42,087 nucleotides of DNA from Ruminococcaceae bacterium P7. Its GTDB lineage: Bacteria; Bacillota; Clostridia; Oscillospirales; Acutalibacteraceae. Of this stretch, positions 6,498 to 15,310 are shown piece after piece; the first letter of the stretch is position 1, and each line of letters begins with the position of its first letter. The position numbers and the translations under genes are program-made. The DNA is taken from assembly GCA_900100595.1 (NCBI GenBank), contig FMUA01000022.1, forward strand, positions 1 through 42,087, written 5' to 3'. The notes beneath the pieces are model-generated. The model was not told the DNA's origin, did not search any database, and worked only from the letters and a program-made list of their open reading frames with translations.

Positions 6498-8075
6498 ATG
6501 AATCTGAAGCAACAACTCAATACGAAACCAAATCTGCAAAAGCACCTGTTTGAACGCGGTTATTTAATTACAGATGAAGATTACAACGGCGTTCTGCAGG
6601 ATTATCCGTTCTACGGCAATTGGAAAGAATACATTGTTGGTGTTTATCGCTTTTATGTTTATCAAACAGTCAGTGCGTTCTTTCAACAGATTGGCAATCG
6701 AACCTTTTTCCTGATTGGTCACGCCTATAATCCGTACACCATGGAGCCGGATGAAAACAAGCTTTTGCAATATATTGGCAAAGCGTATGGTACGGACGCG
6801 TATTTCGAACGTTTGGACGAGCTGACCGGACTGTTTATTTTCGGATCTGTTTGCGGCAAGTGCATTGAATTTACCGTGGACGCTTCGGGGATGCAGTACG
6901 GCTGCTACGGCACTGTTCATGGCAAACAGTATATTTCGTCGCATATGCGCCTGATTGGCGATTTATGCAATCTTGAAACAGACGATTATGTAAAACGTCT
7001 GGTGAACTATAAATGGTATCACTATATGATGGGCAATTATATGCCCGGAGATATCACCTGTTTCATGGAAATCAAAAGAATTGTTTGCAACACTTACGTT
7101 ACCTTCGACGGTTCCGGTTATTGTGTTGAGCGGTTTTATCCTAAAAAAGCCATCAAAATGTGCGAAACAGACGCCGAGTACAACGAGGTCATCAAAGAAG
7201 CTTCGCGCATCATGATGAATAACATGAAGCTGATTCCGATGAAATGGAAGCGCCCGGCTATTTCACTGACGGGCGGTATCGACAGTAATACCACCTTTGC
7301 TGCCGCGAATGGCGTATATGATCAATACACGACATTCAGTTATATATCAATGTATCGAGAGTCGGTAGACGCAGAGAAAGCCAAACAAATCAGCGATAAA
7401 TTTCATGTAAAACATGTTGTCTATCAAATTCCTGAGAAGAATGACGATATCGCGGATTTTGAAATCTATAAAGCGATTATCGAACACAATGACGGCGATA
7501 TCGGCACCTACAGTGACAGCGATTTGCGCAAAAAGATTACGCTGATTCAAAATGACGTTTGTGATGTTGAGGTTAAATCCTGGATTTCCGAAACGATTCG
7601 TGCTTATGCCTATAAATATTTCGGCAGAACAGCTTTTAAGCCGGACTTGAAACCGAGAGATTATTCTTCGCTGTATAAGATTTTTCTCGGCAATCGGAAG
7701 TTGCTGAAAGAAACCGACAACTACTTTGAAGAATATATCAAAAACACACAGCTCAAGGAGCATTTGTTCAATTACGATGAATCTGATTTCTTTGTATGGG
7801 AAATGATGCATGGAGGCAAATGCGGACTCGATATCGGCGTTATGAAGGGCTGTTTTGATATTACCATTCCCTACAACAACAGAAAGCTGTTGGATTTGCT
7901 GCTTAGAGTTCCGCTCGATAAACGTATTTCCGATCAACATCATCTGGACATGAAAAAGCTGATGAACCAAGAGCTTTATGATATGAACATTCGGGTGGTT
8001 AACCTGAATGAAACAGACAGACGCAAAAAAGTGATTAATTCATATTATATCCTCAATACGCATCTGCCATACTGA
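6498..8075 (+). CDS. Asparagine-synthetase-like protein, copy 2
   Basis: This 525-residue paralogue of the preceding protein shares the PP-loop SLTGGIDSNTTFAAANG, the VDASGMQYGCYG segment, the C-terminal DQHHLDMKKLMNQELYDMN stretch and the whole domain order. It likewise lacks an N-terminal nucleophilic Cys. The ATG at 6498 has GAAGGAG 7 bases upstream; the in-frame TTG at 6495 is less likely. The sequence is more GC-rich than copy 1, and the proteins have diverged noticeably, so the duplication is old and both copies seem to be kept under selection (no stops or frameshifts in either). Two copies may act on two different acceptors or form a heteromer; that is inference. Confidence 0.85.
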   Translation: MNLKQQLNTKPNLQKHLFERGYLITDEDYNGVLQDYPFYGNWKEYIVGVYRFYVYQTVSAFFQQIGNRTFFLIGHAYNPYTMEPDENKLLQYIGKAYGTDAYFERLDELTGLFIFGSVCGKCIEFTVDASGMQYGCYGTVHGKQYISSHMRLIGDLCNLETDDYVKRLVNYKWYHYMMGNYMPGDITCFMEIKRIVCNTYVTFDGSGYCVERFYPKKAIKMCETDAEYNEVIKEASRIMMNNMKLIPMKWKRPAISLTGGIDSNTTFAAANGVYDQYTTFSYISMYRESVDAEKAKQISDKFHVKHVVYQIPEKNDDIADFEIYKAIIEHNDGDIGTYSDSDLRKKITLIQNDVCDVEVKSWISETIRAYAYKYFGRTAFKPDLKPRDYSSLYKIFLGNRKLLKETDNYFEEYIKNTQLKEHLFNYDESDFFVWEMMHGGKCGLDIGVMKGCFDITIPYNNRKLLDLLLRVPLDKRISDQHHLDMKKLMNQELYDMNIRVVNLNETDRRKKVINSYYILNTHLPY

Positions 8076-8090
8076 TAAGGAAGATTTTTA

Positions 8091-9209
8091 ATGAGAGTAT
8101 TGCTGACCGCAACCGTGCAGAGTCACATTTGCCAATTTCATAAGCCTTTGGTAGAGGTGCTGCACGCCCATAACTGTGAAGTGCACGTTGCGGCGCGCAA
8201 TAATCTTGCCGAGAAAAACGGTTTGAAGCTGGACTTTGTTGAAAAAGTCTTTGATATTCCGTTTTCCCGTTCGCCTAAAAGCGCTGATAATTTCAAAGCG
8301 GAAAGACTTTTGAAAAAGGTTATCAACGAAGGGCAGTACGATGTTATCCATTGTAATACACCAATGGGCGGTATTATTACCCGCATTGCTGCCAAGCAAG
8401 CTCGTAAAAACGGCGCAAGACTTATCTATACAGCGCATGGCTTCCATTTTTATGAGGGTGCGCCGAAGAAGAATTGGATGGTATTCTATCCGATTGAAAA
8501 ATACTTTTCCCGTAAAAATGATACCTTGATTACCATCACAAAAGAGGACTACAGGCTTGCAAAGGAGAAATTTCACTGCCAGGTTGCGCATATTCATGGC
8601 GTAGGAGTAGATGAAAAGCGGTATTTTCCTGTAGATGAGGCGGAGAAGCGCAGGCTCAGGCAAGAGATGGGCTATGGCGAGAGTCAAAAGCTCCTTCTTT
8701 GTGTCGGAGAGCTGTTGCCCAACAAAAATCAGAAAATGGCGATTCGCGCCATGAAATATATTAAAGAGAAATATCCTGACGCTGTTTTGTTTATTGCCGG
8801 AAACGGTCCTGAAAAGGATAATCTGGAAGCTGAAATCAAGGCTTGCGGCGTGGAGAATAACGTCAAAATGCTTGGGTATTGCACACATTTGCAGGACTAT
8901 CAGCATATCGTCGATGCTTTGATGTCGTGCAGTTACCGCGAAGGCCTGCCGCTTAATATCGTCGAGGCAATGCTGTCGGGAACGCCGGTCGTCGCAAGTA
9001 TTAACCGCGGTCATAAGGAACTGATTCAGGATGGAGAAACAGGCTTTCTTGTATCTGCAAATGATGATAAGGCAATGGCAGACAGGGTGTTAAAACTGCT
9101 TGACGATGAAGTATTAGCCGAAAGAGTTGGACAGACTGCCTGTCAGTACGCTATGGATTACAGCTTTACAGCGGTAAAAAGGGAGCTGGAAGCGATTTAT
9201 TTTGAGTAG
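8091..9209 (+). CDS. Glycosyltransferase family 4 (GT-B, EpsD-like)
   Basis: This 372-residue retaining GT-B enzyme should transfer a sugar from a nucleotide sugar to the lipid-linked repeat unit at the inner membrane face. The C-terminal GT4 signature is complete: the E-x7-E pair is Glu284 and Glu292 in REGLPLNIVEAM, and GELLPNKNQ (206-214) is the nucleotide-sugar domain loop. The N-terminal acceptor domain holds TAHGFHFYEGAP (114-125), characteristic of EpsD/CapM-type enzymes. The ribosome site is AAGGAAG, 7 bases before the ATG. A broken second copy of its start lies at 6335-6420. Confidence 0.93.
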   Translation: MRVLLTATVQSHICQFHKPLVEVLHAHNCEVHVAARNNLAEKNGLKLDFVEKVFDIPFSRSPKSADNFKAERLLKKVINEGQYDVIHCNTPMGGIITRIAAKQARKNGARLIYTAHGFHFYEGAPKKNWMVFYPIEKYFSRKNDTLITITKEDYRLAKEKFHCQVAHIHGVGVDEKRYFPVDEAEKRRLRQEMGYGESQKLLLCVGELLPNKNQKMAIRAMKYIKEKYPDAVLFIAGNGPEKDNLEAEIKACGVENNVKMLGYCTHLQDYQHIVDALMSCSYREGLPLNIVEAMLSGTPVVASINRGHKELIQDGETGFLVSANDDKAMADRVLKLLDDEVLAERVGQTACQYAMDYSFTAVKRELEAIYFE

Positions 9210-9224
9210 AGTTGGATGTAATCG

Positions 9225-10286
9225 ATGTTTGATATAAGGTACACAAATGATATCGTTCTTCTGATTTGGATAGGAATAGCCGCTCTTTTGAGTAAAAGCG
9301 TTACCAAGAAAAAAGTGACGGTATTAGGACAGGAGGAAGAACGATATAGTTTTCTATTTGCTGTTATTGTTTTTTTCCCTATCTTTTGGTTTGTAACGAC
9401 GGTATTTATGCGCGGGGATATGTATGCTTATCAAGGTGGCTATAATAGCGATACTATGTCTGTCAGCGAGGTGTTTCAAAACTGGAATTCTATTGATAAA
9501 GGACCTGGTTATTCGTTACTGGTTGCTTTTTCCAAAAGTATAGGTATCGCAGACTTCAATAAGTTTAGAGTATTGATGGCCCTGTTACAGAGTCTACCTT
9601 TGGTTTTGATTTATCGTAGATATTCTGACGACTATGTTTTTTCCATATTTTTGTTTATTGCCAATATGATTTACGACGGTTGGATGATGAACGGTATGCG
9701 TCAGTTTTTAGCGGCATGTATCATCTTTGCGGCTTTTCCATTTATGATTAAAAAGAAACGGGTCATTTTTGCTTTATTGGTAGTGCTGCTTGCTATGACG
9801 GTACATAATAGTGCGATTCTCATGATTCCAGTAATACTGTTGGTGCAGTTCAAGCCGTGGGGTAAACTGAGTATTATCCTTATGATTGGCTTTGCAATAG
9901 CGCTATATATATATATTTATAACTCAAACTGGATGAGTGAAGAAACCCTACAACAGGCAACGGGTTCCAATCCGCTACGAATTGTTGTCAGTGCTATTCC
10001 GGTGGGGATTGCGTTTGTGGGACGCAAACAAATCGCTGCGGCTAATAACCACATAGTCAACATTTGCATTAATATGTCTATGGTAACGGTGGTTATGTAT
10101 GCGGTTGCATCTTTAACCAGCGGCATCATGGCAGGACGTCTTCCGGGTTATACGTTGATTTTTAATTTTATTCTGTTCCCGTATTTATTAAATAAAGTAT
10201 TCAACGAAACCATTTCAAAGAATCTACGATTAGGAATAACGCTGTTTTATGTAGCGTATTTTATATTAGATCTATATTTAATATAG
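9225..10286 (+). CDS. EpsG-family polysaccharide polymerase (Wzy-like)
   Basis: This 353-residue integral membrane protein has about ten hydrophobic segments. It fits the EpsG family, with the extracytoplasmic MRGDMYAY (62-69), NGMRQFLAA and VHNSA motifs where Arg and His are characteristic. EpsG proteins are taken to polymerise lipid-linked repeat units outside the membrane in Wzx/Wzy-type assembly. No Wzx flippase is encoded in this window, while an ABC exporter is, which makes its presence notable. The gene begins 15 bases after the GT4 stop with a poor ribosome site, and is more AT-rich than the genes before it. Specificity cannot be inferred. Confidence 0.85.
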   Translation: MFDIRYTNDIVLLIWIGIAALLSKSVTKKKVTVLGQEEERYSFLFAVIVFFPIFWFVTTVFMRGDMYAYQGGYNSDTMSVSEVFQNWNSIDKGPGYSLLVAFSKSIGIADFNKFRVLMALLQSLPLVLIYRRYSDDYVFSIFLFIANMIYDGWMMNGMRQFLAACIIFAAFPFMIKKKRVIFALLVVLLAMTVHNSAILMIPVILLVQFKPWGKLSIILMIGFAIALYIYIYNSNWMSEETLQQATGSNPLRIVVSAIPVGIAFVGRKQIAAANNHIVNICINMSMVTVVMYAVASLTSGIMAGRLPGYTLIFNFILFPYLLNKVFNETISKNLRLGITLFYVAYFILDLYLI

Positions 10287-10288
10287 TA

Positions 10289-11347
10289 ATGATGAGTAAT
10301 ATGATATCAGTACTTATACCGGTTCACAATGTTGAAAAATATGTTGTGCAAAGCATCAATAGCACACTTGAGCAGCATCAAAATCATTTAGAACTCATCC
10401 TCATCGATGATGGTTCAGCGGATAATTCAGACAAGATATGCTGCGAATTTGTATCTCAGGATAATCGAATAATTGTCATCCAAACACCACCGTCCGGAGT
10501 GTCATTTGCGAGAACCATCGGTTTACAAGCAGCAACCGGCGATTTGGTGATGTTTGTAGACAGTGATGACTGGCTGGATTTGGATACAGTTCAACAATGT
10601 GTATCCGAGTTTGAGAAGAATCCGAATTTAGACTGTTTGTTATTCACTTACGCAAAGGAATACGAGGGTAATACCTACCCAAAGCATACCTTTGAATCAG
10701 ATTTAAGAATTAATGACAAAAAAGACTTTCAAAGCATTATCTACCGGCGGTTGTTTGGCTTGACAAATGAAGAATTAGACCATCCCGAGCGGCTGGAATA
10801 CATGACAACCTGTTGGGGAAAGGTATACCGCCGCGAGAAGATTCAGAATTGTCGGTTTGTTGATATCGAGCAAATCGGCTCTTGCGAAGACGGTTTGTTT
10901 AATATGGATGCGCTGTTAAGCTGTCAATCGGCGGTATATTTGGACAAGCCATTTTACCATTATCGGTATACTACCGGTTCCTTGACACAGAAATACAGAC
11001 AAAATCTCAGCGATCAGTGGCATCATCTCTTTGCCTTGATGCAGCAAAGACTTGACAATTATGATTTGTCAGCTGATTTCCGGGAAGCGCTCAATAATCG
11101 CATCGCGTTAAGCGTTCTTGGTATTGGTATGAACGAGATGAATAATCCCGATGGCAGTTTCTTTCAGTTTGCCGGATATATGAAGCAGTATATCAGCAGC
11201 AGTGATTACCGCGCTGCTATCAAAACGATGAAGCTCCAAAAATTGCCTTTGCCATGGAAGGTACTGATGCTATGTTGCAAATGGCGGTTTGGTTTTGGCA
11301 CGGCGCTGATTCTGAAAGCCATCCGCATGATAAAAAATAGATTATAG
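10289..11347 (+). CDS. Glycosyltransferase family 2
   Basis: This 352-residue inverting GT-A transferase shows the family order: the N-terminal VLIPVHNVEKYV, the nucleotide-binding Asp pair at 40-41 (LIDDGSADNS) and the metal-binding DSDDW at 91-95. A variable C-terminal region (about 110-352) would set acceptor choice and ends in a basic, hydrophobic membrane-associating tail. The start is uncertain among ATGs at 10289, 10292 and 10301; the last gives the tightest fit to the family (MISVLIPVHN). It follows the polymerase gene by two bases. The sugar donor is unknown. Confidence 0.9.
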   Translation: MMSNMISVLIPVHNVEKYVVQSINSTLEQHQNHLELILIDDGSADNSDKICCEFVSQDNRIIVIQTPPSGVSFARTIGLQAATGDLVMFVDSDDWLDLDTVQQCVSEFEKNPNLDCLLFTYAKEYEGNTYPKHTFESDLRINDKKDFQSIIYRRLFGLTNEELDHPERLEYMTTCWGKVYRREKIQNCRFVDIEQIGSCEDGLFNMDALLSCQSAVYLDKPFYHYRYTTGSLTQKYRQNLSDQWHHLFALMQQRLDNYDLSADFREALNNRIALSVLGIGMNEMNNPDGSFFQFAGYMKQYISSSDYRAAIKTMKLQKLPLPWKVLMLCCKWRFGFGTALILKAIRMIKNRL

Positions 11348-11359
11348 GCAGGTGAAAAG

Positions 11360-12388
11360 ATGCCCCTGTTAAGTGTGATTGTACCAATATATAATGTAGA
11401 AAAATATTTGAAACAATGTATTGAAAGCGTAATAAAGCAACAGCTTGATAGTTATGAACTGATTTTGGTTGATGATGGGTCAACAGATTCTTCAAAAAGT
11501 ATTTGTGACAATTATTCTGAAAATAATGCAAACATAAAAGTATTTCACAAAAAAAACGAAGGTGCATCTAGCGCAAGAAACTATGGTTTGAAAAAAGCTT
11601 CAGGAAAGTATGTCCTTTTTCTTGATAGCGATGACTGGTGGAATCCCCAAATCGATTTAAACATGATGTTAGAATATGCTATTCAACATCCAAACATCGA
11701 AATGTGTTTATTTACGTCATATGATTACATTGAAGGCAAAGGGTATTTTCAACGAAACGAACATAAAAATCTCAAAGAGTTCGATACCTCTTCTACAAAA
11801 AGCTTCTATCGTTCGTTGCTTAATAACGGCAACTTGGAAGTGGCAGCATATACCAAGATACTAAAAAGAGATTTTTTAATTAATAATAATTTATTTTTTA
11901 ACACAAATCTTATTTGTGAAGATAATGAATGGATGATTCGTCTGCTAAGGTGTTTGCGGTATGTTGAAGTCCTTGATTATCCTTTGTATATATACCGTGC
12001 AGGTAGAGACGGTTCAGTAACGGGAAATATTAAAAAGAAAAATATTTTAGATATGCTTGAGATTGTTCAAGATAGTATCAATTTTTATGATAAGAATACA
12101 AATGATGTAAAAGCTGAAGAGCTTTGCTTTGCTTCTTACCTTTGGTTTTGTGCATTGGGGTTAGCTAATCGCTTGAATCGCACAGAGTTGCAAGAGGTAA
12201 AGCCGATGTTTAAGCAAACATCTCCTGTGTGCTCTTATAGCAACTCAAATAAAACGAAGTTGAGTAATTTTGTATATAAAATTTTTGGATTTAACTTAAC
12301 TGTTAGAATACTCGGCGCGTATCTTAAAAGAAAGAAAAATGATACCGCTAAAACAAAAGTTGCCGACGAGATAGGACAGATAGCATGA
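11360..12388 (+). CDS. Glycosyltransferase family 2
   Basis: This 342-residue GT-A transferase has SVIVPIYNVEKYL near the start, VDDGSTDSS (38-46) and DSDDWW (89-94). GASSARNYGL at 68-77 is the usual acceptor-side loop. The coding sequence is clearly more AT-rich than the preceding GT2, hinting at a separate origin. AGGTGA precedes the ATG by 7 bases. It overlaps the next GT2 by four bases (ATGA), implying coupled translation. The donor and linkage are not inferable. Confidence 0.91.
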   Translation: MPLLSVIVPIYNVEKYLKQCIESVIKQQLDSYELILVDDGSTDSSKSICDNYSENNANIKVFHKKNEGASSARNYGLKKASGKYVLFLDSDDWWNPQIDLNMMLEYAIQHPNIEMCLFTSYDYIEGKGYFQRNEHKNLKEFDTSSTKSFYRSLLNNGNLEVAAYTKILKRDFLINNNLFFNTNLICEDNEWMIRLLRCLRYVEVLDYPLYIYRAGRDGSVTGNIKKKNILDMLEIVQDSINFYDKNTNDVKAEELCFASYLWFCALGLANRLNRTELQEVKPMFKQTSPVCSYSNSNKTKLSNFVYKIFGFNLTVRILGAYLKRKKNDTAKTKVADEIGQIA

Positions 12389-13281
12389 AACCAACAATCA
12401 CAGTTTTCACGCCGACCTATAACCGCGCCTATTGTCTGCATAATGGCTATGAGGCGCTCTGCCGACAGACCTTAAAGGATTTTATCTGGCTGGTTGTGGA
12501 CGACGGTTCGACAGATAATACTAAAGAACTGGTTGAAGAGTGGCAAAAAAAGGACAATGGCTTTGAAATCCAATACCTATATAAAGAAAACGGTGGTCTT
12601 TCCACCGGTTACAATGCTGCCATTGCGGTGATGGATACAGAGTTGTCGGTCTGCGTTGACAGCGATGATTATCTGGCAGACGATGCGATTGAAAAGGTTG
12701 TCAATTACTGGCGAGCCAACGGAAGCAAGGATATTGCTGGTATCACAGGATTAGATTGCACACCAGACGGAGAGGTTATCGGTGATCTGTTACCAAATCA
12801 AAAAACGATAAACCTGATTGATTTGATGGTTGGCAAATATCCGATTACGAACGGTGACCGCAAAAATTTTGTCAGAACCGATTTATATAAGTCAGTCGCA
12901 CCAATGAAGGAGTTTCCGGACGAGAGGGATTTTAATCCACATTATTTACACATCAAAATCAGTAAGAAATATGATTTTCTGGCGCTTAACGAAAAGCTGT
13001 GTTACGTTGATTATCAAACAGACGGCATGACAAACACAGTCTTTAAGCAGTATTTGAGAAGTCCAAAGAGCTTTCGTGAGCAACGGCTTTTAGATATTTC
13101 GCTCAAGGGCGTACCACTTGCCTTTACGGTCAAAAAGACGATTCATTATGTTTCGTCCTGCATTTTATCCAAACAGCCATGCATTTCCGCTTCGCCGCGA
13201 AAGTTACTGACTGTTCTGATGTATCCGTTCGGCGCAGCATTGACGGTTTATCTCAAACATACCCAGCGTGAGCATGTTTAG
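12385..13281 (+). CDS. Glycosyltransferase family 2 (FTPTYNR subtype)
   Basis: This 298-residue GT-A enzyme carries TVFTPTYNRA (6-15), VVDDGSTDNT (38-47) and VDSDDYL (91-97), and KENGGLSTGYNAAI (67-80) in place of the SxARN loop of the other GT2 proteins. That makes it a close relative of the protein at 19001, with which it shares the start pattern and the DDG and DSDD spacing, probably a within-locus paralogue. Its last part is basic and hydrophobic, suggesting membrane association. It overlaps the preceding gene by four bases. Confidence 0.91.
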   Translation: MKPTITVFTPTYNRAYCLHNGYEALCRQTLKDFIWLVVDDGSTDNTKELVEEWQKKDNGFEIQYLYKENGGLSTGYNAAIAVMDTELSVCVDSDDYLADDAIEKVVNYWRANGSKDIAGITGLDCTPDGEVIGDLLPNQKTINLIDLMVGKYPITNGDRKNFVRTDLYKSVAPMKEFPDERDFNPHYLHIKISKKYDFLALNEKLCYVDYQTDGMTNTVFKQYLRSPKSFREQRLLDISLKGVPLAFTVKKTIHYVSSCILSKQPCISASPRKLLTVLMYPFGAALTVYLKHTQREHV

Positions 13282-13289
13282 GTGATTTG

Positions 13290-14402
13290 ATGAAAAGAAT
13301 ACTTTTTTTTATTCCGAATCTGTCCGTCGGCGGTGCGGAGAAGGTGCTGGTTAATCTTGTCAATAATATAGACAGAAAGCAATTTGACATTACTGTTCAG
13401 ACATTATTTCCCGGTGGCGTCAATGAACAGTTTTTGAAAGAAGATATCCGCTATAAAGCTTGTTTTAAAAAGACCTTCAAGGGCAATAGTCAGATTTTGA
13501 AGTTGTTTAAGCCTGAAACATTATATAAACGCTTCATTACTGAGCACTTTGATATTATTATTTCCTATTTGGAAGGTCCGACTGCTCGCATTGTTGCAGG
13601 ATGTAATGATAAAGATATAAAGAAGATTTGCTGGATACATTGCCGATTTGAATCTCCTGATACAGCGAAAATAGGATTCCGTAATATTGCGGAAGCAAAA
13701 GAGTTGTATAGTCGATTTGATAATATCGTTTGTGTATCCGAATGGGTAAAGAATTATTTTTGTCAGACGATGGATTATTATGGTGATATTGAAGTTTTGT
13801 ACAATACAAATGAGACTGAAGAGGTTTATCAAAAATCGTTCGAGCCGGTGGAGGATGTGATTTTTGATAATGATTGCCTTAATCTTTGTTCTGTCGGAAA
13901 AATCGCGCCAATAAAAGGGTTCGATCGTCTTGCGAGAATACATAAGAAGCTGCTTGATGATGGAATAAAAAATAAAATATATATTCTTGGAGAGGGATAT
14001 CAAAGAGATGAAATTACATCTTATTTGAAAGCTAACGGTTTAGAAGGAACGTTTATCTTCCTGGGTTACCATACTAATCCATATAAATATGTATCAAAAT
14101 GCGACTTGTATGTTTGCAGCTCGATTTCTGAGGGATTTTCTACAGCGGCAACCGAAGCGCTTATTGTTGGTACGCCGGTATGTACGGTCGAGGTTTCAGG
14201 TATGAAGGAGATGCTTGGCGAGCATAACGAGTATGGGGTTGTTACCGATAATAACGAGGAAGCTTTGTATGAAGGGGTAAAATCATTATTGAAGAACCCC
14301 GAACAACTTGCATACTATAAAAAGCAAGCACAAATCAGAGGAAAGTATTTCAGCACGGAGAACACTGTGAGAGCAGTGGAAGATATGTTGAACCGTGTTT
14401 AA
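13290..14402 (+). CDS. Glycosyltransferase family 4
   Basis: This 370-residue GT-B enzyme starts with ILFFIPNLSVGGAEKVL, the typical GT4 acceptor-domain beginning. It has SVGKIAPIKGFDRL (201-214) and the Glu pair at about 281 and 289 (SEGFSTAATEAL). GGAEKVL marks the broad capsule/LPS GT4 group that retains anomeric configuration. I take ATG 13290 rather than the in-frame TTG three bases upstream because GGTGAT is correctly spaced from it. Codon use is AT-rich in the second half. It is followed 15 bases later by the GINT1-like gene. Confidence 0.92.
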   Translation: MKRILFFIPNLSVGGAEKVLVNLVNNIDRKQFDITVQTLFPGGVNEQFLKEDIRYKACFKKTFKGNSQILKLFKPETLYKRFITEHFDIIISYLEGPTARIVAGCNDKDIKKICWIHCRFESPDTAKIGFRNIAEAKELYSRFDNIVCVSEWVKNYFCQTMDYYGDIEVLYNTNETEEVYQKSFEPVEDVIFDNDCLNLCSVGKIAPIKGFDRLARIHKKLLDDGIKNKIYILGEGYQRDEITSYLKANGLEGTFIFLGYHTNPYKYVSKCDLYVCSSISEGFSTAATEALIVGTPVCTVEVSGMKEMLGEHNEYGVVTDNNEEALYEGVKSLLKNPEQLAYYKKQAQIRGKYFSTENTVRAVEDMLNRV

Positions 14403-14417
14403 AGAGGGTACCGGTAA

Positions 14418-15269
14418 ATGGGATTAAGAATAGAAACATGGAATATAGCATACAGAAAGAAAGCGGATACCTCTTTTCGTAATACCGAGATTCCCTTTAC
14501 TGTTATTCCAAACGGGCATCGCGGATGGTATGCCGATCCTTTTTTATTTGACTATAAAGATGAGACGTATTTGTTTGCGGAGTATTTTTCTTATAAATTA
14601 GGAAGAGGCGTTATTTCTGTTTCAAAATATGATACCGAAAAAGACAAATTTACCGATTTTTCTGAGATAATAAAAGAGGATTACCATCTTTCATATCCTG
14701 TGGTGTTTTCGTATAACAACCAGATATATATGATGCCTGAATGCGGTGAGTCAAACAACTTGTTTTTCTATCGCGCACTTGATTTTCCAAATAAATGGGA
14801 AAAAATAAGCGTAATCGATAAAAAAATGAGATTAGCGGATACAACGCCGTTTCAAGTCGGAGAGGATTTATTTGCATTGGCTTTGAAACAGAAAGCGGAT
14901 TCTGCAGATGGCGAATTAGTATTAATGAAGTATGATGGTTCTGTTTTTCAACCTGTAAAAACCATCACCAAGGATATGTCGGTAGCGCGTCCGGGCGGAA
15001 ATATGATTATTTCCGGAGATTCAGTTATTCGCGTAGCGCAAAACTGTGAAGGGGATTACGGAAGGGAGTTAAGCTTTATTTCTGTAAAGAATATGGAATC
15101 GGATTATCAGGAGAAGGTTGTTTTCAAGCTAACGCCAAATGATATTTCGTTGAATAATGGTAAAACACCTGCCGGAATTCATACATATAACAGCAGTCGT
15201 AATTTAGAAGTTGTTGATTTGAAATATTATAAAAAATCCTTTTACAGATTATTGCTCAGGCTGTTTTAA
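14418..15269 (+). CDS. Beta-propeller protein resembling the GINT1 N-terminal domain
   Basis: This 283-residue protein is rich in beta-strand repeats of the kind seen in five-bladed propellers. The marks are GWYADPFLF (36-44), FAEYFSYKLGRGVISV, a HLSYPVVF block and YMMPECGESNN. These match the pattern of the GINT1 N-terminal family (related in fold to GH43/GH62 enzymes) found in plant glucosamine inositolphosphorylceramide transferase and, in bacteria, beside glycosyltransferases in polysaccharide loci. Its activity here is unknown: it may bind or modify a glycan acceptor, or serve as a partner of the neighbouring GTs. It has no signal peptide, so it probably acts in the cytoplasm. The ribosome site is AGAGGGT. 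Confidence 0.68.
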   Translation: MGLRIETWNIAYRKKADTSFRNTEIPFTVIPNGHRGWYADPFLFDYKDETYLFAEYFSYKLGRGVISVSKYDTEKDKFTDFSEIIKEDYHLSYPVVFSYNNQIYMMPECGESNNLFFYRALDFPNKWEKISVIDKKMRLADTTPFQVGEDLFALALKQKADSADGELVLMKYDGSVFQPVKTITKDMSVARPGGNMIISGDSVIRVAQNCEGDYGRELSFISVKNMESDYQEKVVFKLTPNDISLNNGKTPAGIHTYNSSRNLEVVDLKYYKKSFYRLLLRLF

Positions 15270-15310
15270 TTTTAATTGTATTAAATAACGATTACAAGGA
15301 AGATTTTTAA

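Noticed and set aside
7347..7970. Minus-strand open frame of 207 codons inside the second synthetase-like gene
   Set aside because: It mirrors the + strand codon pattern and has no start signal or recognisable motif.
8088..9014. Long minus-strand open frame (308 codons) opposite the GT4 gene
   Set aside because: It has no ribosome site, no family features and an unlikely residue composition, and the + strand holds an unmistakable GT4 with complete motifs. It is a coding shadow.
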